From positions 2,254,001 through 2,318,000 of the forward strand of contig JADJGF010000001.1 of NCBI GenBank assembly GCA_016708125.1: DNA of 64,000 nucleotides, in the 5' to 3' direction. The DNA is from Ignavibacteriota bacterium (lineage in GTDB: Bacteria > Bacteroidota > Ignavibacteria > Ignavibacteriales > Melioribacteraceae). A program made the translations under genes and the position numbers. Positions 53,992-62,771 of the stretch are shown in pieces (position 1 is the first letter of the stretch; each line of letters opens with the position of its first letter). The notes under the pieces were generated by a model. The model did no database searches and was not told the DNA's origin. It saw only the letters and a program-made list of their open reading frames with translations.

Positions 53992-55410
53992 TCAAACGTT
54001 ACTTTTATTCTTTGCTAAATATTTCCAATAAAAATAAAATGGTAAACCGGAAATTATCAATATCAATCCCATTGCGGCATCTTCGGAATCGGAAACAACA
54101 GAATTAATTAAAAATAGAAATGAAAATGCAACAAAAATTAATGGTAGATAAGGATATCCCCAAACTTTGAATGGACGATTCACGTTCGGCATTTTCTTTC
54201 TAAGAATTATTACACCATAAGCGCCCAGCATATAAAATAACCAAGCCGCAAAAATTACATAATCGGTAATTGTATCAAAAGAACCGGAAAGAACGAGTAC
54301 GCTTGACCAAAGTCCTTGAATTAAAAGTGAAGTGTGAGGTGTTCCAAATTTTGGATGAACTTTTCCAAGAAAGTTGAAAAATAAATTATCCTTAGCCATT
54401 GCAAACTGAACTCGTGCGGATGCTAAAATACTTCCATTAAGTGCGCCGAATGTTGAAATAATAACAGCAATAGAAATTATAGAAGCGCCGGATGGACCAA
54501 ATAAAATTTCCATTGCCGAAGCCGCAACCAAAGGAGAATTTTTCATTACATCAATTGGAAGAATATATAAATATGCAATATTGATAATAACATAAATTGC
54601 CATTACAATTACAGTTCCGTAGAGTAAACCTAAAGGAATGTTTCTTTGAGGATTTTTCATTTCACCGGAAATAAAAGTTACATTATTCCATCCGTCATAT
54701 GCCCAGAAAGCACCGGCGAGGGCTAAACCGATTGCTGAAATTAATCCGCTTGAAGTATTTTGCACAAGATTAAATCCGCTGTAAATATTTGAGAATGAAC
54801 CATCTCCAATTGTGATAAGTAAAATGGCCAATAATGCAATTGCGGCAATTTTAATAATTGTTACAATTGTTTGAACAATTCCGCCGAAAATTACACCGAA
54901 GTAATTTACAGTTGTTAGAAAAATGATACAAATAATTGCGACTGCTTTCGGACCAAATTCAAAAAACGGATGAATATCACCAACCAGCGGCATATAAAAA
55001 GTAATATCTTGCAAACTTTGGGGAAGCTGAGGATATTTTATAAAATATCCCAAATATTCACCAAATACGTAAGCAATAGCCGCTTGACTTCCGGTTTGAA
55101 TTACGGAAAGTACCGACCAGCCATAAATAAATGCAACTCCGTCTCCGTACATTTTTCTAAAGTAAACATATTGTCCACCGGTTGAGTCAATAATTCCCGC
55201 AATTTCAGCATTTACTAATGCGCCAATAAATGTAATTACTCCGGCTAAAATCCAAATTAAAATTAGTAATTCCGGTGAGCCTAATTGCCCAGCCATTGTG
55301 GCTGGTTTGCGGAAAATACCAGATCCAATCATTGATCCGGCAACAATCATAATTGAAGCAGTTAATGTTAAACTTCTAACTAATTCAGTTTTGGGAGATG
55401 AGTTTTTCAT
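53992..55410 (-). CDS. APC-family amino acid permease
   Basis: The 472-residue protein has 12 or more membrane segments. It starts with the family's TM1 signature VAGSMIGSGIFRKPA and includes TGGQYVYFRKMYGDGVAFIYGW, GAFWAYDGWNNVTFISGEMKNP and RNIPLG. It resembles L-type/SteT-like exchangers or permeases that move neutral amino acids. It is monocistronic between a terminator and a non-coding repeat region. Substrate is not deducible. Confidence 0.9.
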   Translation of the reverse strand: MKNSSPKTELVRSLTLTASIMIVAGSMIGSGIFRKPATMAGQLGSPELLILIWILAGVITFIGALVNAEIAGIIDSTGGQYVYFRKMYGDGVAFIYGWSVLSVIQTGSQAAIAYVFGEYLGYFIKYPQLPQSLQDITFYMPLVGDIHPFFEFGPKAVAIICIIFLTTVNYFGVIFGGIVQTIVTIIKIAAIALLAILLITIGDGSFSNIYSGFNLVQNTSSGLISAIGLALAGAFWAYDGWNNVTFISGEMKNPQRNIPLGLLYGTVIVMAIYVIINIAYLYILPIDVMKNSPLVAASAMEILFGPSGASIISIAVIISTFGALNGSILASARVQFAMAKDNLFFNFLGKVHPKFGTPHTSLLIQGLWSSVLVLSGSFDTITDYVIFAAWLFYMLGAYGVIILRKKMPNVNRPFKVWGYPYLPLIFVAFSFLFLINSVVSDSEDAAMGLILIISGLPFYFYWKYLAKNKSNV

Positions 55411-55694
55411 AGAAATTTAGAGTTATTAATTTTGGTTTGAATTTAACGAAATTTATTAAAAATCCATATTGCAAATTTTTAAAGTGAAAAGTCAAAAGTC
55501 AAAGTTGAAACGTTGAAAAGTAAAAACGTAAGGAAAACAAAAATTAAAAAGAATTTAACATTTTAGTGGTTGAGTTTATTGTAATATTAGGAATCTGTTG
55601 AAATAAAAAAGATTGCTTTGTAAAAAATGTTCGCAAAGTAAAACGTTGTTATTTCTATCTCAACAAGTTGTAAGAAGCTATAAAAAGAGAATCA

Positions 55695-55764
55695 GTCATT
55701 TCGAGCGGAGCGAGAAATCTCATAAATTTGTTTTGAGATCTCTCACAAAAACATTCGAGATGAC
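55695..55764. repeat. Imperfect palindromic REP-like element of Bacteroidota type
   Basis: GTCATTTCGA (55695-55704) is mirrored by TCGAGATGAC (55755-55764), and GCGAGAAATCTCA pairs with TGAGATCTCTCAC inside. One strand translates to the often seen artefact HFERSEKS. A second unit seems to begin at GTCATTGCGA (55772). Confidence 0.8.
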
Positions 55765-55839
55765 AAATTCTGTCATTGCGATATCGATGTTTTTGATCGG
55801 AAAATAAATCACAAAAAAAGTAAATATTTAAAAAGATCT

Positions 55840-55856
55840 GATCTTTTCAAAAGATC
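55840..55856 (-). terminator. 17-bp palindrome, possible terminator of the 55895 gene
   Basis: GATCTTTT - C - AAAAGATC is a perfect inverted repeat; on the minus strand AGATCTTTTT follows, giving a T-run. It lies 38 bp after the stop codon of the minus-strand gene at 55895. Confidence 0.45.
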
Positions 55857-55894
55857 GTATCTTTGAATAAAAATTTTCCAATTAACTAAAATTT

Positions 55895-56401
55895 TTATGT
55901 AACTATTTCTAGCACTAATTTCTCAACGGAACATTTAATACCGGGAGATAAAGTTTGTAAATAATGATCTTGAGTTATAAAAACAATTTCTTCAGATAAT
56001 TCTTTGTGCTTTTTTGCAATTTTTAATATAAATTTAAATGCGGTTATCCTAACCGATGGAGCTTTATTAATTTGTTCCCATAAATTCATGCAGATATTAA
56101 AAATTTGTCCTTCATATTTTTCTTTTATATCCATTTTTAACAAGATTTTTAGCAATTCTCTTTGATGTCCATCTTTTTTATTATCTATAGAATTTACAAT
56201 TGTTTTTATATGTTTTTGAATTCGTAAATCATTTTCGTCCATACAATCGAAAAGTAAAAAAGCTGAACGCCATGAATACGGTTGTTTATCAGATATTGCT
56301 AAAGTAATTGCTTCATCAAAATATTGGGGATGAGATTTTAGGAATTTTATTAGCTCATCCTTATATGATGTCATTATTTTTTTTTCTAATTCAGATTCCA
56401 T
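55895..56401 (-). CDS. HEAT-like alpha-helical hypothetical protein
   Basis: A 168-residue all-helical soluble protein; repeated amphipathic helices with patterns like SWRSAFLLFDCMDEND and SVRITAFKFILKIAKKHKE suggest HEAT/armadillo repeats used for protein contacts. No signal peptide. Its ATG is eight bases after the RND pump stop, so it is cotranscribed as the last gene of the efflux operon, but no function in efflux is known to me. Confidence 0.65.
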   Translation of the reverse strand: MESELEKKIMTSYKDELIKFLKSHPQYFDEAITLAISDKQPYSWRSAFLLFDCMDENDLRIQKHIKTIVNSIDNKKDGHQRELLKILLKMDIKEKYEGQIFNICMNLWEQINKAPSVRITAFKFILKIAKKHKELSEEIVFITQDHYLQTLSPGIKCSVEKLVLEIVT

Positions 56402-56409
56402 TTAATCAA

Positions 56410-59400
56410 TTATTTAACTTTTCTAGCTCTCCATTTAGTCTTTATTTTATCTTCCAATTTTTCAAATAAAATATATAAAATTGGAATAACAACTAATGTT
56501 AACAATGTGGTTGTTGTTAATCCGCCAATTACCGAGCGGGCAAGTGGAGTCCATGTTTCAGAGCCTGAACCAAATTCCAATGCTAATGGAACCATTCCCA
56601 AAATAGTTGTTAATGCTGTCATTAAAACCGGGCGCATTCTAGCGGTGCATGCTTCTTTAACAGCTTCGTATAATTCTTTACCTTGTTTTCTTAATTGATT
56701 TATATAATCCACCAAAACAATGCCGTTATTAACAGCAATGCCAACTAACATTACTAATCCCACTAAAGCCATTACACTTATGCTTGTGCCGGTCATAAAT
56801 AGAAAAAAGAAAACACCAATAACCGAAAGAGGAACTGTGAACATAATTATCAATGGATCAACAAAAGATTCAAACTGAGCAGCCATAATCATATAAACCA
56901 ATAGAATTGCCGCAATGAAAGCCAATGTTAAATAGAAAAATGCTTCCTGTTGATCTTCTGCGGTACCGCCAATTATTACTTGAAACTCGGATGGAATTGC
57001 AGTTTCAGCAACAATTTTATTTACTTCTTCTACGGCTTTGGATAAATCAATTCCGGAAAGTCCAATTCCGACCGATACAAATCTGCTTTGATTTTCTCTA
57101 AATATTGTTGGTGATGATTCTTCTTCAGCAATGTTTGCAATTTGTTTAAGTTGAATCATTTCACCGTTCATTAAAGGAATTTGCATATTTTCAATCATTG
57201 ATTTTTGGTTTCGGAATTTTTTATCATACTGAATTCTGATATCATATTCATCACCTTGTTCTCTATACTGTGAAATAACCTTTCCAGCCATCGCAGTTGA
57301 AATATTACTTGCAACAGACAATCCGGAAAGTTTAAGATCATTCATTATATCTTTGTTAAGACGGACTTGTAATTCCGGTGTTGTTTCTTTCGTGTTCAAT
57401 GTTATATCAACAAATCCTTCAACTTTTTCAAATTTACTTTTTAGCTGATTGGCGATTGCTTTTGCTCCATCAGTATCAAACCCTATAATTTTAACTTCTA
57501 CATCTTTTTCAGTGGAAAATGTTGCGCCTTCTTGAAAGAAATAAGTTACACCGGGAATTTCATCAAGTCTTTTTCTTAAAGAATCTTGAATCTCGAATTG
57601 TGTAATTTTTCTAAGTTCTTTTGATTTAAGTTTTATAATTGCTTCAACTGTGCTTGATGTTGTGCCGAAAGCTCCAATTCCTTCTCGCTCACCATAAAAA
57701 ATTGCTAATGATTCCATTGCATCAGCCGGAACAATTTCTTTTACAATATCCTCAATTTGATATGCATATAATCTTGTTTTCTCTATTGGTGTTCCCGATG
57801 GTGATTCCATTAAGAAATCTATAAATCCTTGATCACTTTTTGGTAAAAATTCTCCGCCAAGAAATGTTGTTAATCCTATTGATGCTATAAAAAATATTGC
57901 CACAACTAAAAGAACAGTTATTTTATGAAGTAAAGACCAATTCAAAATTTTTGAGTAATTATTTGAAAGGCGATCAAGCCAAATTCCAATTTTATTTTTA
58001 TATGAATTTAAAAAACCATCGTTACTTTTTTTCTCTAATCGTAAAATATTTGCCGACATAAAAGGAACAATAGTTAGCGCAACAATTAACGAAACTATTA
58101 AACTGAATGTAATTGTTAAAACTAAATCTTTAAATAATTGCCCCGTTATATTTGGCACAAATAAAACCGGAACGAAAACTGCAATTGTTGTTAATGTTGA
58201 AGCTGTAATTGCCAAACCTACTTCTGTTGTCCCAATATCGGCGGCATCAATTTTATTTTTACCCATTTCTCTATGGCGATAAATATTTTCAAGAACAACA
58301 ATTGAATTATCTACAAGCATTCCTATTGCTAATGCAAGTCCCGCCATGGAAATAATATTTAATGTTAAATTTGATGCATACATAACTGCAAATGTTACAA
58401 TTACGGAAAGGGGAATTGAAATTCCCATAATTATACTTCCGCGAATATTGCGAAGGAAAAAGTATATTACAATAAATGCCAGAACAAATGAAATTATTGC
58501 GGTATTGCTAAGATTATTTACGGAAAGCATTATGAAATCTGACTGATCCCACAATGATGTTAATTTTGTTCCCTGCGGAAGTCTTGCTAAAATATCCGGC
58601 ATAACTTCTTTAATTCTTCTTGAAGTTAAAACTGTATTTGCATCCGATTGTTTCATAATAAACATCATAACGCCTTCACCATAATCCGCACGCACTTCCG
58701 ATGCATTTTCTTTATAACCATCTTCAACATTTGCAACATCTTTTACAAGAACCGATTCTGTTCCTCGAATTGTAACAATTGTATTTTTTATTTGTTCTAA
58801 AGTACGGTACTCGCTAAAAATTCTTAAGTTATAAGTTTTTTGATTTGTTTCAATTGTGCCGCCGGGCAAAAGTCCGCTCCCAAGTTGAATAGCTTGAGCA
58901 ACATCATCCGGTGATAAACCAAACGATGCAAGCAATGTTGGATTTAGATTTATATTAATTTGTCTTTGCAAACCACCTTGAGTCTGAACAGATGCAACTC
59001 CGTCAACTCTTTCAAAAAGCGGCTCAATTGTTTCTTCAGCTAATCTTCTTAATTCGGCAGAGCCAAGATATTCCGAACTTAAATTTAAAAATACTATCGG
59101 ACTCATTGATGGATCGAAAACAAAAGTAATTGGTTCGTTTGCATCAGCCGGAAGAAAATCTCTTATATAATCTAAATTTTTTCTGATATCAGCTTCTGCT
59201 TGATTCATATCAGTTCCGTATTTAAATTCAAGAGTTACAATTGATGCACCTTTGAATGATTGAGAATTCACTTTCTCAATATTTTTAACTGATGATACAG
59301 CTTCTTCAATTGGTCGTGAAATTAAATTTTCAATATCTTCCGGACCAACACCGGAATAATTTGTAATAATTCCGGCAATAGGGAATTGAATATCCGGGAA

Positions 59401-59508
59401 GAAATCAATTTTTAATTGTGAAAATGAAAATAAACTAAAACCAATAACTACAGCATAAAACATTATGAGTGTTATTTGTCGATTCAAAGAAAATTTTGTT
59501 AATATCAT
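56410..59508 (-). CDS. Multidrug-type RND transporter (AcrB/HAE family)
   Basis: The 1032-residue pump has the 12-helix RND plan. The segment GMLVDNSIVVLENIYRH is the hydrophobe/multidrug-type signature with the proton-relay Asp, in contrast to the metal-type DFGMVVDG of the pump at 44648. RMRPVLMTALTTILGMVPLAL near the end is also family-typical. It should export hydrophobic compounds with the adaptor (59521) and channel (60644) under control of the TetR regulator (61990). Confidence 0.9.
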   Translation of the reverse strand: MILTKFSLNRQITLIMFYAVVIGFSLFSFSQLKIDFFPDIQFPIAGIITNYSGVGPEDIENLISRPIEEAVSSVKNIEKVNSQSFKGASIVTLEFKYGTDMNQAEADIRKNLDYIRDFLPADANEPITFVFDPSMSPIVFLNLSSEYLGSAELRRLAEETIEPLFERVDGVASVQTQGGLQRQININLNPTLLASFGLSPDDVAQAIQLGSGLLPGGTIETNQKTYNLRIFSEYRTLEQIKNTIVTIRGTESVLVKDVANVEDGYKENASEVRADYGEGVMMFIMKQSDANTVLTSRRIKEVMPDILARLPQGTKLTSLWDQSDFIMLSVNNLSNTAIISFVLAFIVIYFFLRNIRGSIIMGISIPLSVIVTFAVMYASNLTLNIISMAGLALAIGMLVDNSIVVLENIYRHREMGKNKIDAADIGTTEVGLAITASTLTTIAVFVPVLFVPNITGQLFKDLVLTITFSLIVSLIVALTIVPFMSANILRLEKKSNDGFLNSYKNKIGIWLDRLSNNYSKILNWSLLHKITVLLVVAIFFIASIGLTTFLGGEFLPKSDQGFIDFLMESPSGTPIEKTRLYAYQIEDIVKEIVPADAMESLAIFYGEREGIGAFGTTSSTVEAIIKLKSKELRKITQFEIQDSLRKRLDEIPGVTYFFQEGATFSTEKDVEVKIIGFDTDGAKAIANQLKSKFEKVEGFVDITLNTKETTPELQVRLNKDIMNDLKLSGLSVASNISTAMAGKVISQYREQGDEYDIRIQYDKKFRNQKSMIENMQIPLMNGEMIQLKQIANIAEEESSPTIFRENQSRFVSVGIGLSGIDLSKAVEEVNKIVAETAIPSEFQVIIGGTAEDQQEAFFYLTLAFIAAILLVYMIMAAQFESFVDPLIIMFTVPLSVIGVFFFLFMTGTSISVMALVGLVMLVGIAVNNGIVLVDYINQLRKQGKELYEAVKEACTARMRPVLMTALTTILGMVPLALEFGSGSETWTPLARSVIGGLTTTTLLTLVVIPILYILFEKLEDKIKTKWRARKVK

Positions 59509-59520
59509 AATTAGCTCGCT

Positions 59521-60627
59521 TTAATCAATAATTTTAACTTTATCACCAGACTTAACAATATTTTGTCCAACAACAACAATTGTATCGCCAACATTTAATC
59601 CCGATAAAATTTCAATTCTTCCGTCACTGCTTATTCCTGTTTTGACTTCAATTAAATTTGCTTTCCCATTTTTAATCACAAAAACAAAATATTTTTTAAT
59701 TGATTTTTGAAGTCCGGTTTCTCTATCTATTTTAACTTCTGTTCTACTTTGTATTGAATTTTCCGGAATTATAATGCTATTATCTTTTATCGATGTTTTA
59801 ATTAGGAACTCTCCAAACATTCCCGATTTTATTGAGCCACCCGGTTTTATGAGTGATATTTCAACTTGTAAATTTTTGGAAATCGGATCAACTGCTTGAT
59901 CAATTTCTGATACAATTCCTTCAAAAATTTTATTTGGAATGGATGGAAATTCTATACTTACTGATTGCTCTTTAAATATCTTACCAATTTCGTCGGATGG
60001 AATTTTAACTTTTGCTTTCATTGAATTTGAATTTATAATTTGTGCAATTGGCAAACCGGCTGCAACCATTTGATTTTGTTCGATATAAATTGAAGCAATA
60101 GTTCCGTTAAAAGGAGATTTGATATAACTATTATCGAATTGTTCTTTGGCTTGCTGCAATTGTACTTTAGAAGCTTGCAAACCTAATTCTGCAGATTCGT
60201 ATTGTGTTTTAATTTGATCAAATTGCTGCGAACTTATTGCTTTTTGATCAAATAAATTCTTCATCCTATTAAATTCTTGTTGTGCTAAATTAAACTGAGT
60301 TTGCGCTGATTTAACGGCTGTTTCGGCAGCAGCAACACTTTGCTTAAATAAAGCATTATATTGCAAAGCAATTGTTTGCCCCTGCGAAATTTTGTCTCCG
60401 GGTTTAACAAAAACTTTTACAATTTTCTCTGAAACTTTAGAAAACACAATAACATCTTCGCCGGCTGCAATTGTTCCTGTTGCTTTTACAAAGTTTTCAA
60501 TATTATCTAATTTTACGGTATAAACTTTTACCGGAACAATCTTTTCATTTTTTTGTTTTGTTTCTTCTTCGCATGCAGTAAATATTAACATTAAAAATAT
60601 TGCGGAAACCAAAAATAATTTTTTCAT
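59521..60627 (-). CDS. RND efflux periplasmic adaptor (AcrA-like), lipoprotein
   Basis: The 368-residue lipoprotein (LIFTACEEE) has a first lipoyl half (VVFSKVSEKIVKVFVKPGDKIS), a helical hairpin with Gln/Ala-rich heptads (about 85-150), a second lipoyl half (YIKSPFNGTIASIYIEQNQMV), and beta-barrel and membrane-proximal domains. It lies 12 bp before the pump gene and 16 bp after the channel gene, with which it forms a tripartite system. Confidence 0.9.
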   Translation of the reverse strand: MKKLFLVSAIFLMLIFTACEEETKQKNEKIVPVKVYTVKLDNIENFVKATGTIAAGEDVIVFSKVSEKIVKVFVKPGDKISQGQTIALQYNALFKQSVAAAETAVKSAQTQFNLAQQEFNRMKNLFDQKAISSQQFDQIKTQYESAELGLQASKVQLQQAKEQFDNSYIKSPFNGTIASIYIEQNQMVAAGLPIAQIINSNSMKAKVKIPSDEIGKIFKEQSVSIEFPSIPNKIFEGIVSEIDQAVDPISKNLQVEISLIKPGGSIKSGMFGEFLIKTSIKDNSIIIPENSIQSRTEVKIDRETGLQKSIKKYFVFVIKNGKANLIEVKTGISSDGRIEILSGLNVGDTIVVVGQNIVKSGDKVKIID

Positions 60628-60643
60628 TTTTTCCTCTGTAAAT

Positions 60644-61984
60644 TTATTCCCAAATTTTATTCAATACACCCATTGAGTATAATAGATTTAGCTGACTTAT
60701 ATTGAAATTAAAAATTCCTTGATAATATTGAGTTTGATTTGATGTATTTAAAAATTGAGTATTTAATACATCTAATTGTGTGCTCATTCCTTCTGCATAA
60801 AGTAAATTTGAAAGTCGTAAACTTTCTCTTGATTGAATCATTGCTTCCTTTAAACTTTCAAGAGTTTTCACGGATTCAGAGAAATTGTAATAATTTTCTT
60901 CAACATTTAGAATTCTTCCTTTATCAGCTTGTTCAAGCATAATTTTCATTTGCTCGGTTTGAATTTTTGCTTGTTGATAATTTAGAATTTTCTTTCCGCC
61001 TTCAAACAAAGGCCAAATCATAGATAGTGAAATTGATTTAGAACGAATGTAATCATTCCACATAACTTGTGAATTATCAAGCTGGGCTTGATGCGCAAGA
61101 TTTGCCGAAGCAGCGATAATTGGAGTAAAACTTCCAAGCGCAATATTTTCTCCTTGTTTTGTTGCTGCTAACTTGTATTGAATAGATTTTATATCAAATC
61201 TATTTTCTTCGGAAACTTTTTTTAATTCATCAAGAGAAGAAAGTTTGTAATCATTTAGAAAATCTTTTTGATTCAGCGAATCAGTAACAATTAAAGAATC
61301 ATCTAAAGAAATATTTAACAGAAATTTTAATCTTTGTAAACCAAGCAATTTTTGAGATTTAGCTTTTTCTAAACTTGGTAATGAAGCAGCATATTGTGCT
61401 TTTGCTCTTTGCAAATCCAACTCGGTTGCAGTTCCGGCATCATAATATTTTTTGACTTGTTCTAAATTTGATTTTGAAACTTCAACTGCTTCATACGAAG
61501 TTTTTAATAATGAATTTGCTAAAATAGTTCCATAATAAGCTTGAAGTGATTGCAATACAACTTCTTGCTCTTTGCCTTTTAATTCTTCGCTTAGAGATTT
61601 CTTAATATTCGTTTGGATATTTAAATTAAACCATCGTGATCCGCCGGTAAATAAAGGGAGAGAGAGATCAATTGAATGTTGAAAAGTAAATTTTGTTCCA
61701 ACAACAAACTGCTGACCCATAAAAACAAAAACCGGTAGTTCCAAATTATTTGTTGCTAATCCTTGATAACTTAACGTAGGTAAAAAATTTGAGTAAGACT
61801 TCCATGTTTCTAAATTCTGATATTCATATTCCAATATTTTTGATTTGAGTGATAAGTTATCAGTTTTGGAAATCTCAATAATATCATCCAGCGAAAGATG
61901 AATTATGTTTTTAGATTTGTGTTGAGAATAATTTGCTTCGGTAAAAAATAAAATTGCAATTAAGAAAAAATATACGCTTCTCAT
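60644..61984 (-). CDS. TolC-family outer membrane channel
   Basis: The 446-residue protein has a signal peptide (MRSVYFFLIAILFFTEANYSQ) and the duplicated TolC plan: LSLDDIIEISKTDNLSLKSK, FLPTLSYQGL, GTATELDLQRAKAQYAAS and, in the second half, GSFTPIIAAS, EGMSTQLDVLNTQFLN. It provides the outer membrane exit for the RND pump. The gene is five bases behind the TetR gene. Confidence 0.9.
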   Translation of the reverse strand: MRSVYFFLIAILFFTEANYSQHKSKNIIHLSLDDIIEISKTDNLSLKSKILEYEYQNLETWKSYSNFLPTLSYQGLATNNLELPVFVFMGQQFVVGTKFTFQHSIDLSLPLFTGGSRWFNLNIQTNIKKSLSEELKGKEQEVVLQSLQAYYGTILANSLLKTSYEAVEVSKSNLEQVKKYYDAGTATELDLQRAKAQYAASLPSLEKAKSQKLLGLQRLKFLLNISLDDSLIVTDSLNQKDFLNDYKLSSLDELKKVSEENRFDIKSIQYKLAATKQGENIALGSFTPIIAASANLAHQAQLDNSQVMWNDYIRSKSISLSMIWPLFEGGKKILNYQQAKIQTEQMKIMLEQADKGRILNVEENYYNFSESVKTLESLKEAMIQSRESLRLSNLLYAEGMSTQLDVLNTQFLNTSNQTQYYQGIFNFNISQLNLLYSMGVLNKIWE

Positions 61985-61989
61985 AAAAA

Positions 61990-62610
61990 TTACTCCGCAA
62001 TCTCTTTTATAATAAATGTATTTATCCAGAATTCAATAAAATTGTTAAGTTTTTTGTTCAGCTCTTTTATCGATAAATTAAAAATTAAAAATTCGCCAAT
62101 GTACATTACAATTGTTCCAATAAAATTTATTGTTAATGTTTCGGGATTACATTGTTTGGAGATTATTCCTAATTTCTGATTTGATTTTATAATTGAAATT
62201 AATTTTCCCATTTCCGATTTATATCTGTTCAATTTCATTTCTAAAATTCGAGATGGAACATTTGTAGATTGAATAATTGCCGAGAATCTTGTTAGGTGCG
62301 GATAATTTGTAAGAAATTCGATATAAAGTTTTATCAAATTTCTAAGCATTAATTCAAGATTTTCTTGGTTATTCAAATATTTAACAACAAGCTCATCTAC
62401 CTTTGAATATGTTTCTTTAATTAATTCTTCGAGCAATGTTTCTTTATCTTTAAAATAATAGTAAAGAACCGGTTTTGTTACATTTGCAGCACCGCAAATT
62501 TCTCTAACGGAAACTTTGTAAAAACCATCGCGCGCAAATAATTCTGCAGCAGCGTTAAATATTTTATTTTTTGTTTCGTTGGAAACTATTTTTTCTTGAA
62601 TTTCTTTCAT
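61990..62610 (-). CDS. TetR/AcrR-family repressor of the efflux operon
   Basis: The 206-residue regulator has an N-terminal helix-turn-helix (FNAAAELFARDGFYKVSVREICGAANVTKPVLYYYFKDKETLLEE is the domain, residues about 16-62) and a helical ligand-binding domain. It is the first gene of the operon with channel, adaptor, pump and HEAT-like protein. Two palindromic operators directly upstream indicate autoregulation of the whole operon, relieved by a ligand that is probably also a pump substrate. Confidence 0.9.
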   Translation of the reverse strand: MKEIQEKIVSNETKNKIFNAAAELFARDGFYKVSVREICGAANVTKPVLYYYFKDKETLLEELIKETYSKVDELVVKYLNNQENLELMLRNLIKLYIEFLTNYPHLTRFSAIIQSTNVPSRILEMKLNRYKSEMGKLISIIKSNQKLGIISKQCNPETLTINFIGTIVMYIGEFLIFNLSIKELNKKLNNFIEFWINTFIIKEIAE

Positions 62611-62626
62611 GTAAAATATCCTTTAC

Positions 62627-62682
62627 TTACCGTTCGGTAAAATAAAAAAAATGAATATAATATTCTACCTACCGTTAGGTAA
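62627..62682 (-). promoter_or_regulatory. Tandem TetR-type operators
   Basis: TTACCGTTCGGTAA (62627-62640, inverted repeat TTACCG/CGGTAA) and CTACCGTTAGGTAA (62669-62682) share the core TACCGTT-x-GGTAA. They are 42 bp apart centre to centre, four helical turns, and lie 17-72 bp upstream of the regulator's ATG. Confidence 0.82.
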
Positions 62683-62771
62683 TTTTACAACATTTGACGA
62701 ATTTGTTTGTGAAAAGTTTTGTGGGAATTTAACATGAAATTATAAATAAATCAGATAATCGATTTCTAAAA

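Larger units (their letters stand above)
55411..55894. other. Repeat-rich intergenic region
   Basis: 484 bp without a credible gene. The left part holds degenerate GTTGAAAAGT/AAAGTCAAAAGTC-type short repeats (55483-55530), the centre an 70-bp imperfect palindromic element, and the right part a 17-bp palindrome. The frame 55613..55807 is the translation of the repeat and not a gene. Confidence 0.6.

Noticed and set aside
55613..55807. 64-codon open frame on the plus strand
   Set aside because: It is the translation of the palindromic repeat at 55695..55764 (HFERSEKS artefact) and has no ribosome binding site.
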